DNA from: Hortaea werneckii
Taxonomy: Eukaryota > Ascomycota > Dothideomycetes > Mycosphaerellales > Teratosphaeriaceae
DNA: 64,000 nt
Direction: 5' to 3'
Assembly (NCBI GenBank): GCA_037044905.1
Contig: JBAOKB010000144.1
Span: 2,294,001 to 2,358,000, forward strand
Positions 11,936 to 24,270 of the stretch are shown here, in pieces. A program made the position numbers and the translations under genes. The notes below the pieces were generated by a model. It did not search any database. It was not told the origin of the DNA and saw only the letters and a list, made by a program, of their open reading frames with translations. Position 1 is the stretch's first letter, and each line of letters starts with the position of its first letter.

Positions 11936-13995
11936 TCAAGCCTTACCCTTCTCAATCTTCCTCTTCTTCGCCCTCAGCTTCTCGGCCTCCTCGTCCTTCC
12001 GCGCATTACTGTAAACCATCTTCTCATACATCTTCCTCTTCCGCCTCGGCATCATCATCTTCCTCCTCTCCAGCTCCTCTTCCTGCTCCCGCTCGGCCTT
12101 CGACCGCTTGGTCTGCGACGCCTGCCGTGCCGCCTTCCTCTTCTCTGCCTCGGTCGGAGCGGAGGAGACCTTGCGACCCGATGCCTCCGCTTCCAGCTCG
12201 GCCTGGTGCTCTCTGCTGGACTTCGCCGTGGCGTCCTCGGCGCCGTCCTCGTCGCCGGAAAGACCTCCCCATTCGTCGTCGTCCGCTTTGCCGTTCGCTG
12301 GTGTTTCCTCCTCGTCATCGTCGTCAGAGCCGGCTAAGGCCACGTCCATGCCGCCATCTTCGTCAGACAGCTCATCTTCGACATCTTCGCCGTCGCTTGC
12401 TTCCTCCAGCGCAGCTTCAGCATCCTCCTCGTCTGCTTCGCTTTCCTCTTCCTCCTCAGCCAGCTCGTCAGCAGCTTCTGCCGCGTCCACTTCAGCAGCA
12501 GTCTCCTGCTCTGCAAGCGAGACAGTGGGATCGTATTCACCCTTCTTCGGCTTCACCCACGGACTCAGATGAGGCGGGAGAGTAGCACCTGGAGCGTAAA
12601 TGTCGGGTCTTTGCAGCTTGCCAGCGTTGATGGAGTCCCAGACCCACTGCGGCTGAACGTACACACGACCAGGCACACGTGCATTTGGTTTTCTCGAGGT
12701 GGGGCCTTCGCCATCTTCGTCCGCTTCGCCATCTGTCGCCGGGGGCGAAGGTAGAGGGAGATCCGGACGATCGACGATCTGGTGCGTGATGCGCTTGTCG
12801 TCCTCTCCACAGTACGCTCCTGGCTCGCCAAGCGAGGTATCCCAACCAATTCTCCTGCACCCAAATGATCGTAGCAAGAACTCTAGAGGATGTCTGGGTG
12901 TCTCGCGCGACAGGAAGAATGTGAATGGCTCAAATAGCTTTCCAGCCGTAGCCGAGTCAGCAGTAGCTGAGGGTTGTGAGAGGCTGTCAGCCTTCGCGTC
13001 GAGCGATTCGAAAGTGTCCAGCGTGGCAGCGGTCTGATCTTGGTCCTGGTCTTTAGTGGAAGCGTCAAGGGCCGTTTGAGATTCCTGCTGCTGCTCGCCG
13101 TCTTGTAGCTGCAGTAACCTGTCGGCTTCAGCCTGAGCTTTCTCATTCGTCTCGGTGATCATCCTGTCCTCCTCCGCCGCCTCGGCATCCTGACCCTCGG
13201 GTTGTATAGCTGCCAGTCCTGCACCCGACTCCTCCGCCTTCAAATCGAACTTGGGTGGATAAACCAATCCTATGCTCGTGTACAGACGGAAGTTGACAAA
13301 TCCCAGCAGAGTCGTGTAGAACTCCACGAAGGTTGCCATGATTCTGAAGTCGACATCTCCTCCCGTCCGCTGCACAAACTTGTACGGCACTAACCACAGA
13401 ATGTCCTGCCCTTGAATCGTTGCCTGGTAGTATATGCCCTTGATACTTAAGAAACTCTTCCTCAAGCTGTGCGTCCTAATCAAGTAGTGCTCAAACTCTC
13501 TCGTCAACCGCTGGCACTTCGCGACCACCTTGGCAGGCACTTCCGCCGTCGACGGCAGATTGGCGAACAGGAAGAGCATGGATAGGGCATCGTCGAGATC
13601 TCTCAGCGCGTCCACGAACGTTGGATACCTCTCCTTGATGATGTGGTCGAGCCTGAGCTTCGGAGTGAGGTTCTTCTCTTTCCGCTCTGCCTCGCTCACC
13701 TCATTGCGACCAAGCGCCTTGCTGATCTTCTTCGCAAGCGCCTTCTGATCGCGGAACTTGGCGAGGAGAGGCTCGTGGAGAAGATACTGGATATCCTTGG
13801 TGTAGTAGAAGGTCGTCGAGGGGTGCTGGAGGTGGAGACACGCTTCTTGGACCGCGGCTCACGTGGGTAGATGCCTTTGAAGATGCATAGGCGGCGGAAG
13901 TCGGGAAGAGAGATTTGGAGTTTGCGGACAGCCTGGGAACGGGTGATATAGTTCTTACTGGCGCCGGAGCTGCCACGCTTCTTAACTTTGGCCAT
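11936..13995 (-). CDS. NOP7: Pescadillo homolog, 60S ribosome biogenesis, one frameshift
   Basis: Pescadillo/Nop7 works in the nucleolus as part of the PeBoW complex (with Erb1 and Ytm1) in 27S pre-rRNA processing and large-subunit assembly. The ATG at 13995 opens MAKVKKRGSSGASKNYITRS, a typical start. The Pescadillo N-domain (RKLQISLPDFRRLCIFKGIYP) runs to about residue 300. A BRCT domain follows at about 350-465 (PFTFFLSRETPRHPLEF, VQPQWVWDSINAGK). The rest is an acidic Glu/Asp/Ala stretch and a basic tail, ending RAKKRKIEKGKA. One base is missing in the C run at 13820-13823: before it the frame gives SSTPRRPST, after it STTFYYTKDIQYLLHEP, the conserved continuation. Corrected length is 686 aa with no introns. 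Since the family is essential in yeast, an assembly error is the best explanation. It shares a 251-bp divergent promoter with GAB1. Confidence 0.97.
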
Positions 13996-14246
13996 GATGG
14001 GTAGGAAGGGGGTGGAAGTTCAGGAAAGGTGTTGAAGATGCCCTCAAGCGATCTTCCTTTGCCTGTCGCAAAACTTCCTTCCTTGCGCCAAGATTTCGCC
14101 TCGGATGCGCTAGAGGGTAGATCCGCATTCATAGCGCGCGGAGATCGGCCGGAGGTGCGAGCGTTTGGCCATAGGAAACGTGAACTTCAATCTGACCGGT
14201 CGTCCTTGGGCAGCAGTCATGTTATGACCGGTGAGACCGTATCAAA
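13996..14246. promoter_or_regulatory. Divergent promoter NOP7/GAB1
   Basis: Only 251 bp separate the start codons of NOP7 (-) and GAB1 (+), so both promoters must lie or overlap here. I found no clear RRPE, PAC or TATA element by eye. Confidence 0.6.
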
Positions 14247-15731
14247 ATGAGTGCGACCACAAAGGTTGTGAATGCCAACCCGAAGTCGGTGTTGTCCGCT
14301 GTGGCCGCGGCGTTGAGAATCCTCCTTGTCTTGGCCTTTCCAGGGCTGCCTGATCTCTTAACGGGACGAGTGGAGGTCAGCACGCCTGTAAACAGTTTCA
14401 AGAGATGTAGGTGCACGTGTACCAAACGGTAATGCCATGTAGCCGGGTCACGTGCGTGAGCTGAGTCTGTGGTATAGTGCAAGAAGGTGTTTTCCTTTAC
14501 GAGCGAGGCTTGGACCCATACGATGGCGGCATCTTCCACCAAGCGCCTCTTCTACTCCCGATTTTCTCCCTCCTGCCAGCCTCGTCCACTTGGCTGGGCA
14601 GGCTTGTTAGTGTGTTGCTCTACACCGGTCTGGATGTCTTGGTAGGAGACAACCTGTACGAGATCGCAGCCTCTGGAGCAGCGCACACTTCCCGCTTGTA
14701 CGCCTCACCTCGCAGAAGCCGGAGCTGGAGTCCGATTTCTGTTGCGGCCACCTATCTGCTCAACCCCTTCACCATTTTGTCTTGCCTGGGACGGCCAACA
14801 ACAGTATTCAGCATCTTCTTCGTCACTCTCGGTATCAAGGAGGCATGCCGCGCTAAAAGCATCACTGCAGCCTTCGCTCTTGCAATGGCCAGCTACATTA
14901 GCCTACATCCCATACTGCTGCTCCCGCCTGTGGGTATGGTATGCTATGATCGTCTTTGCTTGAAGGCAACGTCCGAAGGGGATAAGTCCGACGCCCAAGG
15001 CAAGCCAACGGCACTGGATCAACGAAATCAATCATCAGCCCTCGCCTTCGGACTCCGCCTGTTTGGCGCCTTTGCGGTCTCTGTTGCATTTCTATTTGGG
15101 CTGTCAAGACTCCTGCTACCGAGCTGGTCGTTTATCCCCTCGGTCTATCTCACACCTCTGACACTTCCGGATCTTACTCCAAACCCCGGCCTCTGGTGGT
15201 ACTTCTTCATTGAGATGTTCGACGCCTTCCGATCCTTTTCTAGGTGTCTTCTGGCTGCACATGCTGAGCTACAGCGTGCCCTTCTGTCTTCGGTTCCGAA
15301 AGCAACCGCTGGCAGCTGTGGTGTTCATGATGGGAACCATAGCCATCTTTGAGCCATACGCCAATATTGCTGATGTGGGAGCTTGGCTGAGCAGTCTGAC
15401 TTTGTTGAGCCACACATTTGAACGTAAGTAGTTTGTCGCCAGAGTCTACGAGGTAGGGTTTCAGCGCTAATGTGATTTTGCAGTGGCGAGTACTCACAGG
15501 TACACGTTCCCAGCACTCGCGGCGCTATTGTACACGACGCTTCTCGGGCCTGCCTTTCACCATCTCTGGATCTACGCTGGCAGCGGCAACGCCAATTTCT
15601 TCTATGCTATCACGCTAGTCTGGGCGTTGGCACTGCTCATTCTGATGACAGACACGGTCTACAGTGTGCTGCGAGACGAATGGGAAACTGAGCGTCCAGA
15701 GGGAAAGGGAAAGGAGGTGAGGCAAATATAG
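14247..15731 (+). CDS. GAB1: GPI transamidase subunit Gab1/PIG-U, one frameshift
   Basis: This is the multi-spanning ER-membrane subunit of the GPI transamidase, which moves GPI anchors onto proteins. Exons are 14247-14406, 14478-15423 and 15484-15731. The first junction rebuilds NSFKRLQEGVFLYERG and the second HTFELASTHRYTFPALAAL, both typical of PIG-U. Other family marks are DPYDGGIFHQAPLLLPIFSLLP, YLLNPFTILSCLGRPTTVF and NPGLWWYFFIEMFDAFRSF. Near 15236-15240 (a T run) the frame shifts from FRSFSRC to FLGVFWLHMLSYSVPF, so one T is extra or two are missing. Corrected length is about 450 aa, with many hydrophobic segments and no cleaved signal. It is the divergent partner of NOP7. Another GPI-pathway gene, GPI14, lies at the right edge of the window. 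Confidence 0.93.
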
Positions 15732-16346
15732 CGTGCAGACAGTATAAGTACATGTTGTGTATCTCTATCGTGCTTCCTGTAGGGATAGCAGTGTTCGCGT
15801 TGGGGCTTGGCTCCCACTTCTAGCAATTTTCAGCTCCAAAGGATGAACGGAAAGGCGGGAAGTCGCTCTTCGGCTTCGATTCCCGGACGCTTGAATCCCG
15901 GGCTTCTTGCATGATCCCTTTCCTCGTGTCTTGTCTGACTGCATAGTGGCTGAGCACGCCTTTGCAGCTTTTTCGCGACGAGCGAAGATTTGTGACCCGT
16001 TGTGAGATAAGCCGGTGGGTGGTATGTCACCGTGCAGACATGGTCTGTAGTCCAGAGCATCGACCTTATCCCGTCTGCACGGATAGTTTCGCCGTAGATG
16101 CATATGAGTGGAATTCAAAAATAATTGGTTTCGTCTCGTGTCGAGCTTCAAATCAAGAATTCTTGCTCTTCCAACATTATCCCCTAATCCCTCAAGTAAA
16201 CCACCGACCAACCCTCTCAAACACCCCACCAAGACCCGCAAAACCCTTCGTCGCAGCGACGCCCGTCCGACTAGCGTTCTGATACCTCCACACCCACCAC
16301 GCCGCCCAACTAAGGGCAGGGACTACCACGCTCCCCAACATCCCGC
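15732..16346. other. Convergent intergenic GAB1/BNA4
   Basis: This 615-bp interval lies between two convergent stop codons and should carry both 3' UTRs. No coding or repeat structure stands out. Confidence 0.6.
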
Positions 16347-17805
16347 CTACCAAGATCCTCCCTGCCTCGCCACCGTCTCCGCCACTTCCGAGTACCGCTG
16401 GTTGCTGAAACTCACCCGCGAATATTGCGTCGCGAAGCCAGTACTAGGCAACCTATCGCTCAGGAACTCCTCGACCTGTTTCCGCAGGAGATACAGCGGC
16501 GACCGTACTCCCGCGTGCATCTCCCAGTAATTCGCTAGCGCGAGATCGTTGATCGTATGCGCATCGGCTGCGCGCTCGGCCGTGTAAGTTTCTAGTCCTG
16601 CTCGCCTCCCTTCGGCGGTCGGTGGGTGCGCGTCGAGATGCTGGAAGAGGACACGGACGTCTTCCAGTCCGGCGTTCATGCCTTGGCCGTAGAAGGGGAC
16701 CATAGCGTGGGCGGCATCGCCGAGGATGACGCCGCTGGAGGTGAAGTGGTGCGGGTGGCATTTGATGCTGATGAGGGGGAGGTGAGGGTTAGTGGCGAAC
16801 TGTTTGCGGAGACGGTCTTCGCCGATGAGTTCGCTGGCGCCGGGGAAGTTGTGGCGGAAGAATGTTGAGATGGTTTCCGGTTGGCTTTCAAGCGCGGCGA
16901 AGGTGGATGCGGGCGCGAAGAGGGTGCAGGTGAAGGATTTATCGAGGGAAGGGATCGCGATGAACATTTTGTCTGAGTTGGGCCAGATGTGGAGGTGGTT
17001 TGGACTTGTGGCAAAACCGTCTTTGGACGAGGGAGACGTGCGCTGTGAAGGGAAAGAAGGGGTTGCAGGTGGGATGGTGAATTCGCACCAAAGCGTGTCG
17101 ATATAGGTCTGTTCGTAGTTCATGCGGACAAATTTCATCATGTGGTAGCGGACACTACTGTGTGCGCCATCGCATCCGAGGATGAGGTCGAAGTCGACTT
17201 CGATCTCCTTGGCTCGCTGGTCAAGCTGGGATTGGTGTGCCTGAGCGCCATCTGCGGTTTGCGGTTTGCGAGTAACCTGCTGTTCGAACCAGGCTTTCTT
17301 TTGGACGTAGTCCGCACCTGTAAGCTTGTGGTTGAAATGAAGTTTGACGTTCGGCAAGGCTTCCACTTCGTCAAGTAGCAGCTTGTTAAGATTTGCGCGG
17401 TCGACTGCGTGGATATAACGGCCGTGGACGTCGTATTGCTGGGACTCCTCAGTGAAGTCACCGGTCTTTCCTTCACCATGGATCATGCGGCCGTACATGG
17501 GAATTGTCTCATCGAGGATAGCATCCACAAGCTTTTCGGATCCAGAATGCCTCATGGCATGAATCCCGCGTTCCGAGAGGGCCAGATTGATCGACTTGGT
17601 AAAATTTAGAGGCGTGATAGATTCATCGCGAAGATCTGGATCTGTCAACAACTTGGCCATTAAGGTAGCAGGCATAGGCCTCCTCACCTCCTCTGAGCTC
17701 GTACACTTCGACATCCCATCCTCGCCTCGCAGCGTACAGAGCGGATAATGCTCCTACAGGGCCAGCACCAACGACCAAGCACTTCGTCGTCTTCGTTGCA
17801 GCCAT
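16347..17805 (-). CDS. BNA4: Kynurenine 3-monooxygenase
   Basis: It hydroxylates L-kynurenine to 3-hydroxykynurenine with FAD, NADPH and oxygen, in de novo NAD synthesis, usually at the mitochondrial outer membrane. Exons are 17805-17688 and 17641-16347, with a 46-nt GT-AG intron, giving 470 aa. The chosen ATG at 17805 gives MAATKTTKCLVVGAGPVGAL, with the FAD-binding GxGxxG at residues 11-16. Across the intron it reads YELRGDPDLRDESITPLNF, typical of the family, followed by NLALSERGIHAMRH. The second FAD motif is GDAAHAMVPFYGQGMNAGLED, whose FYGQGMN core is diagnostic for this enzyme. The C-terminal part (LYLLRKQVEEFLSDRLP) is the helical, membrane-associated region. The frame is intact throughout. 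Confidence 0.95.
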
Positions 17806-18223
17806 GATGTACGCTTCAGAACGCCCAAATTCAGAATGCCTACTAAACGCCGGATTGAGAGAAGAAGAGCGTGATGGAAGAAGAAGCACCAGAAAGGCTG
17901 GATGACTGTGTACTGGATGAATAATGGCCTAGAAGACGAAGATGTATGCCGTCATCCATAAATTTGCCTGAAGCGCACCGCCACTGGTTAGATCCGCTGC
18001 AAGATCGGCGCCACAGGGAAAAAGATAGGCTCGCCTGGCGAACTAAGCGAGGCTTCGACAACCGCATGCGAAGGGCGCGCAGTTTGCTACTTTGATTTGA
18101 TTCTTGCGCCCTGCGACTTAAGCGCCATCACAGCGCATAAGAATAACACCTCTAGTCCTTCCGATCAATCCAGCCCTCCTCCATCCTTCACCCGAGCTGC
18201 AACACCGAATCAATCCTATCAAA
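17806..18223. promoter_or_regulatory. Divergent promoter BNA4/MAP1
   Basis: 418 bp separate the two start codons and must contain both promoters. No specific operator was identified. Confidence 0.55.
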
Positions 18224-19803
18224 ATGGATCAAGCGCCAGCCAAAGAAGTCACAACCGAAGCACAACGCAAATGTGAAGGCGCCGACTGCGATAACGACGC
18301 CGGAAGTCTCCAATGTCCCACCTGCCAGAAACTCGGCAAAGAGTCGTATTTCTGTAGCCAAGACTGCTTCAAGAGGAACTGGGTAGGTCAGTTCTACCGC
18401 AAGGGAAAAAGCGTAGCAAAACCGCAACGGCTTTAGGGATATTCGGTTTATGCTTTCAGGGTGCTGACTCGCTTCGCTCTTCCTTTCGCAACAGGCCGAA
18501 CATAAGAAGCTCCACAAAGGCGCAAACAGTACGCTCTCCAACCTCGGTCTCACACAGCCCAAAGTCATCTCACAACCTGACGCAGATGGCCATTTCAACC
18601 CGTTCCCCGCCTATCCCTTCACGGGAAGCCTCAGGCCGGTCTACCCGCTGAGCCCCAGGAGCCCTGTGCCAGATAGAATACGGAAGCCCGACTATGCCAG
18701 CAATGGCATCCCTAAGAGCGAGCAGGTAAGCGATATCAGTGCGGAAGAAAGACGGGAAAAGGGTTGCGAAAAAGTGGTAATTTGGACTGTTGCAAGAGTG
18801 GAGACACAACTGGGCTAGTGATGGAATGGCGGAACAGTATGGCAGAGAATGCAATCTTGCTGACGATCGATGTTTTAGGTCTTTGTCGGCAGAAATAAGG
18901 TCAAGATCCTGACCAAGGCCGAGCAAGAAGGCATGCGTAAGGCTTGCCGCCTGGGTCGCGAAGTTTTGGACATTGCCGCGCGTGAAATCAAACCCGGCGT
19001 TACGACCGACCACATCGACAAGGTGGTGCATGCTGCTTGCATGGAACGCGACGTAAGTCTCCCAACTATCTTGCAATGCTTGCCATGGGATCATAGCTAA
19101 CAAATCGTTGCACCAACAGTCCTACCCCTCTCCATTGAACTACTGCCACTTCCCTAAATCTGTCTGCACCTCCCCTAACGAAGTCATCTGCCACGGTATC
19201 CCGGACCACCGACCTCTCCAGGACGGCGACATCCTCAACCTCGACATCTCTCTTTACCACGGCGGCTTCCACTCGGACCTGAACGAGACCTACTACGTCG
19301 GCGACTCATCCGCGAAAAATGCAGACAACGTCCGCGTTGTGGAAGCCGCGCGCGACTGTCTCGACGAGGCGATCAAGACCATCAAGCCGGGCACGCTCTT
19401 CCGTTCCTTCGGCGACGTGATTGAGAAAGTAGCGCGCTCACGCGGCTGCAGCGTCGTCAAGACCTACTGCGGACACGGCGTGAACAACCTTTTCCACTGC
19501 GCCCCCAACATCCCCCATTACGCCAAGAACAAGGCCGTGGGCGAGTGCAAACCCGGTATGACTTTCACGATCGAGCCGATGATCAGTCTGGGGAGCCACA
19601 AGGACAAGACGTGGCCGGACGATTGGACCAGTGTCACGACGGATGGAAGTCGGACGGCGCAGTTTGAGCATACGATTCTGGTTACGGAGACCGGGTATGA
19701 GATTCTGACTGCGCGGTTGGAAGATAGTCCTGGTGGCAAGGTAGAGATGCCGAAGGAGGGCAGTAATGGGGTTACGACTGGGGAGGCGAAGGCGACGAGC
19801 TGA
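18224..19803 (+). CDS. MAP1: Methionine aminopeptidase type 1
   Basis: It removes initiator methionine from nascent proteins at the ribosome. Four exons (18224-18382, 18495-18725, 18879-19052, 19120-19803) all join in phase 0, giving 415 aa. The N-terminus carries the type-1 zinc-finger region (CEGADCDNDAGSLQCPTCQK and YFCSQDCFKRNW, continuing after the intron with AEHKKLHKG), which docks the enzyme to the ribosome. The catalytic pita-bread fold follows. Metal ligands are visible as the Asp pair in ILNLDISLYHGGFHSDLNE, His in NIPHYAKN, Glu in MTFTIEPMI and Glu in TAQFEHTILVTE; CGHGVN holds the conserved substrate-site His. No frameshift is needed. The C-terminal 30 residues (PGGKVEMPKEGSNG...) are a low-complexity extension. 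Confidence 0.96.
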
Positions 19804-20463
19804 GCGAGAAGATGAGTACCGTGATGGCTGTCGCTAGCCGTCACAATTGCGCTTAGCGCATTTTACCGAATTGAGAAGGCATTATTCCATACTGTAAATC
19901 CAGCATGTTCGATACTGGAAAATGTTCAAATTGATTGATTCACGTGATTCACGGTTGGGTGGACCCCACCTTCCCACCAGCAGCTTTTAGCAGCAGCAGC
20001 CGGAATTCTCGACGTCCAATGGGCGCAGGTCGGCGTCTCAGGGTTTTGTGCTGCCCCGGTGGGCTCTCGGCACTGACCTCACTGAACAGCCGGCCTGTCC
20101 GTCCGTCTGTCTGTCTGCGGCGCCTGGATTGTTTGCGCCTGTGGCATCTTCCCAGCCTTTCCTCTGTAGAAGCTTTTGCTTGTCAACACGCGTGCGCTTG
20201 TGCTTGTCGTTTGCGTCCAGTCTCATCCGCCCTCCCGATAAGCCAGCCTGCACGAGTCCCACTACGCGATAAGCCTCATCTCAGTCGGCCGAAATTCCGC
20301 GAGTCAGCCACCTGGGCTGTTGGACTGAGACCCGTCAGGCAGAGAACAACCACACTGCTCTCTGCGACTGACTAGACACCTGACCACCGCCTTCACCTAC
20401 CTACTCCCCCTACCCAACCTGCCGATCAAGCCGCCCTCCACCGGGGCGCATTCAACCGTCCTC
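19804..20463. other. Intergenic MAP1/ERV14 with short repeats
   Basis: It contains an AGC-repeat patch near 19988-20000 and a CCGT/CTGT tetranucleotide run at about 20096-20117, plus pyrimidine-rich sequence before the ERV14 start. This is presumably the ERV14 promoter and leader. No gene is supported. Confidence 0.6.
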
Positions 20464-21115
20464 ATGATGTCCGGCGAAGCATGGTATGGACCCCAGCAAC
20501 ATTACCACCACCATCACTACACCACCCCTCCTGATCTCCCACTGACATGACATCCCACCCCGTAGGCTCTTCCTCCTCGCCGTCCTCCTCAATGCCGTCA
20601 ACCTCTTCCTCCAGGTCTTCTTCACCATCATGTACTCCGATCTGGAATGCGACTACATCAACCCCATCGACCTGTGCAACCGCCTCAACATGTACATAGT
20701 GCCTGAGGCCGGCGTCCACGCTTTCCTTACCCTGCTGTTCCTCATCAACGGCTACTGGTTGCCGCTGATCTTGAACCTGCCCCTCGTGGCGTGGAACGGG
20801 AAGAAGTACGTATACACACCGTGTCACCTGCCTACCGCACCTATCCTTCCCTTCCCCTAAAACTCCCCAAATCGGGCGGGGTCCCATGGCCACCGTATAC
20901 ACTCACTCAAAAACAAATACCTCCAGAAAGCTAACCTGTCACCACGCACCCGCAGGATCTTCGAGAACCAGCACCTCCTGGACGCCACCGAGATCTTCCG
21001 CAAGCTGAATGTGCACAAGAAGGAGTCCTTCATCAAGCTCGGCTTCCACCTGCTCATGTTCTTCTTCTACCTCTACTCCATGATCGTCGCCCTGATCCGC
21101 GACGAGGCCAGGTAA
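20464..21115 (+). CDS. ERV14: Cornichon-family ER cargo receptor Erv14
   Basis: Erv14/cornichon loads transmembrane cargo into COPII vesicles at the ER. Exons are 20464-20483, 20566-20805 and 20956-21115. The tiny first exon (MMSGEA plus two bases of a Trp codon) is supported because joining it gives MMSGEAWLFLLAVLLNAVNL, the usual cornichon start. The second ATG at 20467 is an equally good start. The product has 139 aa, the family's length. It has three or more hydrophobic segments and the conserved block YSDLECDYINPIDLCNRLN then PEAGVHAFLTLLFLINGYW. The end, MIVALIRDEAR, matches fungal orthologs. No frame problems. Confidence 0.95.
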
Positions 21116-22039
21116 TTCCGCTTGCCCGCTCTGCCTCCCCGCGCAGGAACAGAGCTACACGAGAAGGGGAGGGAAAAAAAGTTCCGAGCTAGGGAATGTT
21201 GGCTAGACGCGGGGGTTCTGGTGAGGGAGTAATGGAGTGGAGGAGTCGGATGAGGTTAGGAGGTACGTGCTCGGAACGTAACGGGCGTGGAAGGTACGGA
21301 GAGCTGTGGGACATGGGATACGAGGCGCAAGATGGGGCCATATCACGGACGCTGAGATCCGTAGACTAGGATTCTGAGCGATGGCGGGGAGACGCAGAAG
21401 TTCAGGGTAGGCTTCTTTGCTCTACCAGGCCTGTGCAACGAGATAAGACAGGAAAAAAGGAGGATGGGGAAAGCAACGGCTTTCTCTTTTTCCTCTTGCT
21501 TTCTGATACCTAGAGATGATTGATACGCGGATGCATGAGACGATTTATTTCATACACAGGCTAACTCTCCACGTTTTGGCGCAAAGCCAGTCTTCTTTTT
21601 TTTCTTCTCTTCTTTTCTCTTTTAATGCCTCGTTTCTTTGACCTGGATCATCTTCCATCCTGTCCTCTTGTTACACTCATGTGGGCAGGCTTCCAGGCAA
21701 GGTGACTATAGCCCTTGAGCCCCTCGATAGTGGCCTGCGCTGGAAACCCACCCCCAATGTGTGTGAAACGGTCATACACATTCTTCCAGCCGTTGGAGAA
21801 ATGACCCATGAGAAAATAATACAACGTGAGAGAAAGAGAGAAAGATCGGGCTGTGGAGGTTCAAAGGGAATATGTAAGCTACTCGCACTGCCCTTGAAAC
21901 CCTATCCTCCACAAGACAAGAAGCTTGCTTGCTTGCCTACCACAGACAGCCAACGAAAAAACGTCTTCACTCTTGAGGAAAAGATCCCGGCAAGAACCTC
22001 AAGCTTTACAACAGCTAGACCGCGTATCTATCACATAAC
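21116..22039. other. Convergent intergenic ERV14/NMT1
   Basis: This 920-bp gap lies between convergent genes. A T/C-rich patch occurs near 21594-21625. Short open frames show no motifs. The 3' UTRs of both neighbours are expected here. Confidence 0.6.
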
Positions 22040-23864
22040 TCATAACATGACCACCCCAACCCCACCCATCCTCGACTTATCCACGCGATTCGCCTCATCC
22101 ACCCCACCCGGCAACAGCGCCGTACGCCAGTTAAAGAGGTAGAAATGCAATTTCCCGTCACCGGGCTCGAACTTCTGTTCCTTGAGGAAGAGCGGGTTAT
22201 CGAGTAACGTCAGGGCGTTGAAGACGTGGAAATTGTCCTTCTTGGCCAGGATCAGGACGTCGTGGACGAGTTCTTGCAGGCGGGTGGAGAGCGCGGTTTG
22301 GATCGCCGAAGCGGATTTCTTGTTGCTCGGCGTCTGGAAGGCCGTGTCTGAGGCGTAGTAGTAGAGGTACGCGGCGCGGATGGTTTCGTGGCGGGCATTT
22401 TTGAGGACGGTGGACTAAGAGGATATTGTCAGTTTCCTGGTCCAGAATGGATTTGCTTGTTGATGTTGTTTTTCAAAAGAGAAAGAAAAAAGAAAAAAAA
22501 AAAAAAAAAACACAACGGAAAGGGGGTAGGCGCTCCTGTTTTCTTACCTCAAGCAGATAGTACGAAATGAAATCCGTAATCTTGCCATCATCCTTCTCCA
22601 CAACATAACTCCATACCACGCCTTTACTCTGCTCTGAACACATAAGGTGCTCAATCTCCTCCTCAGTGAATTCCTGTCGCAGCTGGAACCGCTCCAGATA
22701 CTTTGTGAGCAGCTCCCGCACAGCCGGCACATCCTCCTTCTTCATTGGACGTAGGCCTTTCGTCGAGGTGGTGTGCTCAAGCTTATACTTCAGCTTCTGG
22801 CGCATTTCACTGCTGCCGGCGGGCATGTGGGAGAAGCCCATCTTGTAAAGGTGCTCCCAGTCCAGGCTGCGATGGAAGTATCGGCATGTGGACACGGGCG
22901 TAGGAAGCAGAACACCGCCTGTGTAGAGCGCTTGGTAGATGTCGTTCTGGTAGCATCGGCGGGTCACCTCCTTGATCAGAACAGGGGCGAGACGTTTCGA
23001 GCGGAGCTTGCGGTGGATGGTCAGGAAATTGATCTCGACGGATTCAACTTTAGCTTGTCGCACACGCAGCGAGACTGGAACGCCAGCGATGAAAGCCACG
23101 AGTTTGCCTTTCTTGCCTTCGGCCGTAGGTTTGGTGCGGACTCCAATATGCCATTCCCGTTTCCAGCCTGGCGGCTTCAATGCCCACGCCAAGAGCTCGA
23201 CGGAGTAGTTGAATCGGAATGAGCCATCCGTGTCCTCGACGTAGTGGTTGTATAGCAGGTCGTACAGCTCCTGCAGCTCCGCCTTGTCATCGAGGTCCAC
23301 CAGACACCACTCGAACCCATCCACTAGCTTCTCCGGCTCGGGCTTCACAGAGGCCTTGCACACCTCGTTCGGCAATATGGGTCCTTCTCTCTGTGCTTCG
23401 CCTTCGCCTTCGCTTGTAGTCTGGAGGAGGTTTGGCTCCTTGAACTTCGGGACAGGCTGAGTATTCCAGAACTTGTACTCCTCCGGTGCTTTACCTTCCT
23501 TCGGTCCATTGGCGTTGGGCTGCGAGAGGGCGAGTTGTTGCAGCAGTCCTTGGATGTCCTGCGCCGGCACTGGCTTCGGCATGCTTTCGGGGGAGTGCAC
23601 GTTGTCGGCTGTAGAGTCTGTGCTACCTGCTGCTGCTGCCGCCGCCGCCGCCTTCTTCTTCTTGCCTCCAGCTTTCTTCTTTTTCTTCTTGGGCGCTGAT
23701 GCTGTCGCGCCAGTGTCGGCTGCAGCCTGGTCCTCCTCTTCGCCCTCTTCGTCGCCGGAGACTTCGGCGTCTACTGCGTTTGTCTCTGATGGTGTGCCAT
23801 TCTGGACCGAGCTGGCAGTTTGGGCGTTGTCAGAGGGTGCCTTGGGCTTACTCTCGTCCGCCAT
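22040..23864 (-). CDS. NMT1: Glycylpeptide N-tetradecanoyltransferase (N-myristoyltransferase)
   Basis: It attaches myristate from myristoyl-CoA to N-terminal glycine of target proteins in the cytosol and on ribosomes. Exons are 23864-22548 and 22414-22040; the 133-nt intron carries an 18-nt poly-T on the coding strand. The product has 563 aa. The first ~95 residues are a Lys/Ala/Glu-rich, ribosome-targeting-type extension (APKKKKKKAGGKKKK). The two NMT signatures are present: EINFLTIHRKLRSKRLAPVL and KFEPGDGKLHFYLFNW. The protein ends in VGVVML; the terminal leucine carboxylate is the known catalytic base. No frameshift is required. The ATG at 23864 opens MADESKPKAPSDNAQ. Confidence 0.97.
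22493..22510 (+). repeat. Poly-A run inside the NMT1 intron
   Basis: 18 A on the + strand, so poly-T on the transcribed sense. It lies in the first half of the NMT1 intron, so it is more likely slippage-prone filler than the branch-proximal pyrimidine tract. Confidence 0.9.
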
Positions 23865-24270
23865 GGTGGATACCGGAAGGACTGAAGGCCCAGAAAGAAT
23901 AACGCAATGGAGTGTCAGTCAGCCTTTAACTTGATGCAAGCTCACGCGCAACCCGATGCCCGCGCTATCCTGTAGCTTGTTGGATAAGCCAAATTCAATT
24001 ATGAGCCGCGGTCCAAGGTGGGGCAGAATGCGAAACGCCGGGCATCACGCTGTTAAATCCGACGCAAGAGCTTGTTGTGCCTTAATCAATTCATTACAGA
24101 GTTGTGTGATAACCAAAAGTGCCTACTGTATTATTGTTATACAGCTAGCAGAACATGTGTGTGGACCGTACGAGTTTCCCTACAAACCGCGTAACTCGTT
24201 TATCACCATCAACCCAAGCAGCGTGCAGCCTCTTTCCTTGGACGACCCTTTCATCTGTAAAGACGAGTGT
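23865..24270. other. Intergenic upstream of NMT1
   Basis: 406 bp between the NMT1 start and the stop of the phosphotransferase gene. Nothing recognisable beyond the expected NMT1 promoter. Confidence 0.6.
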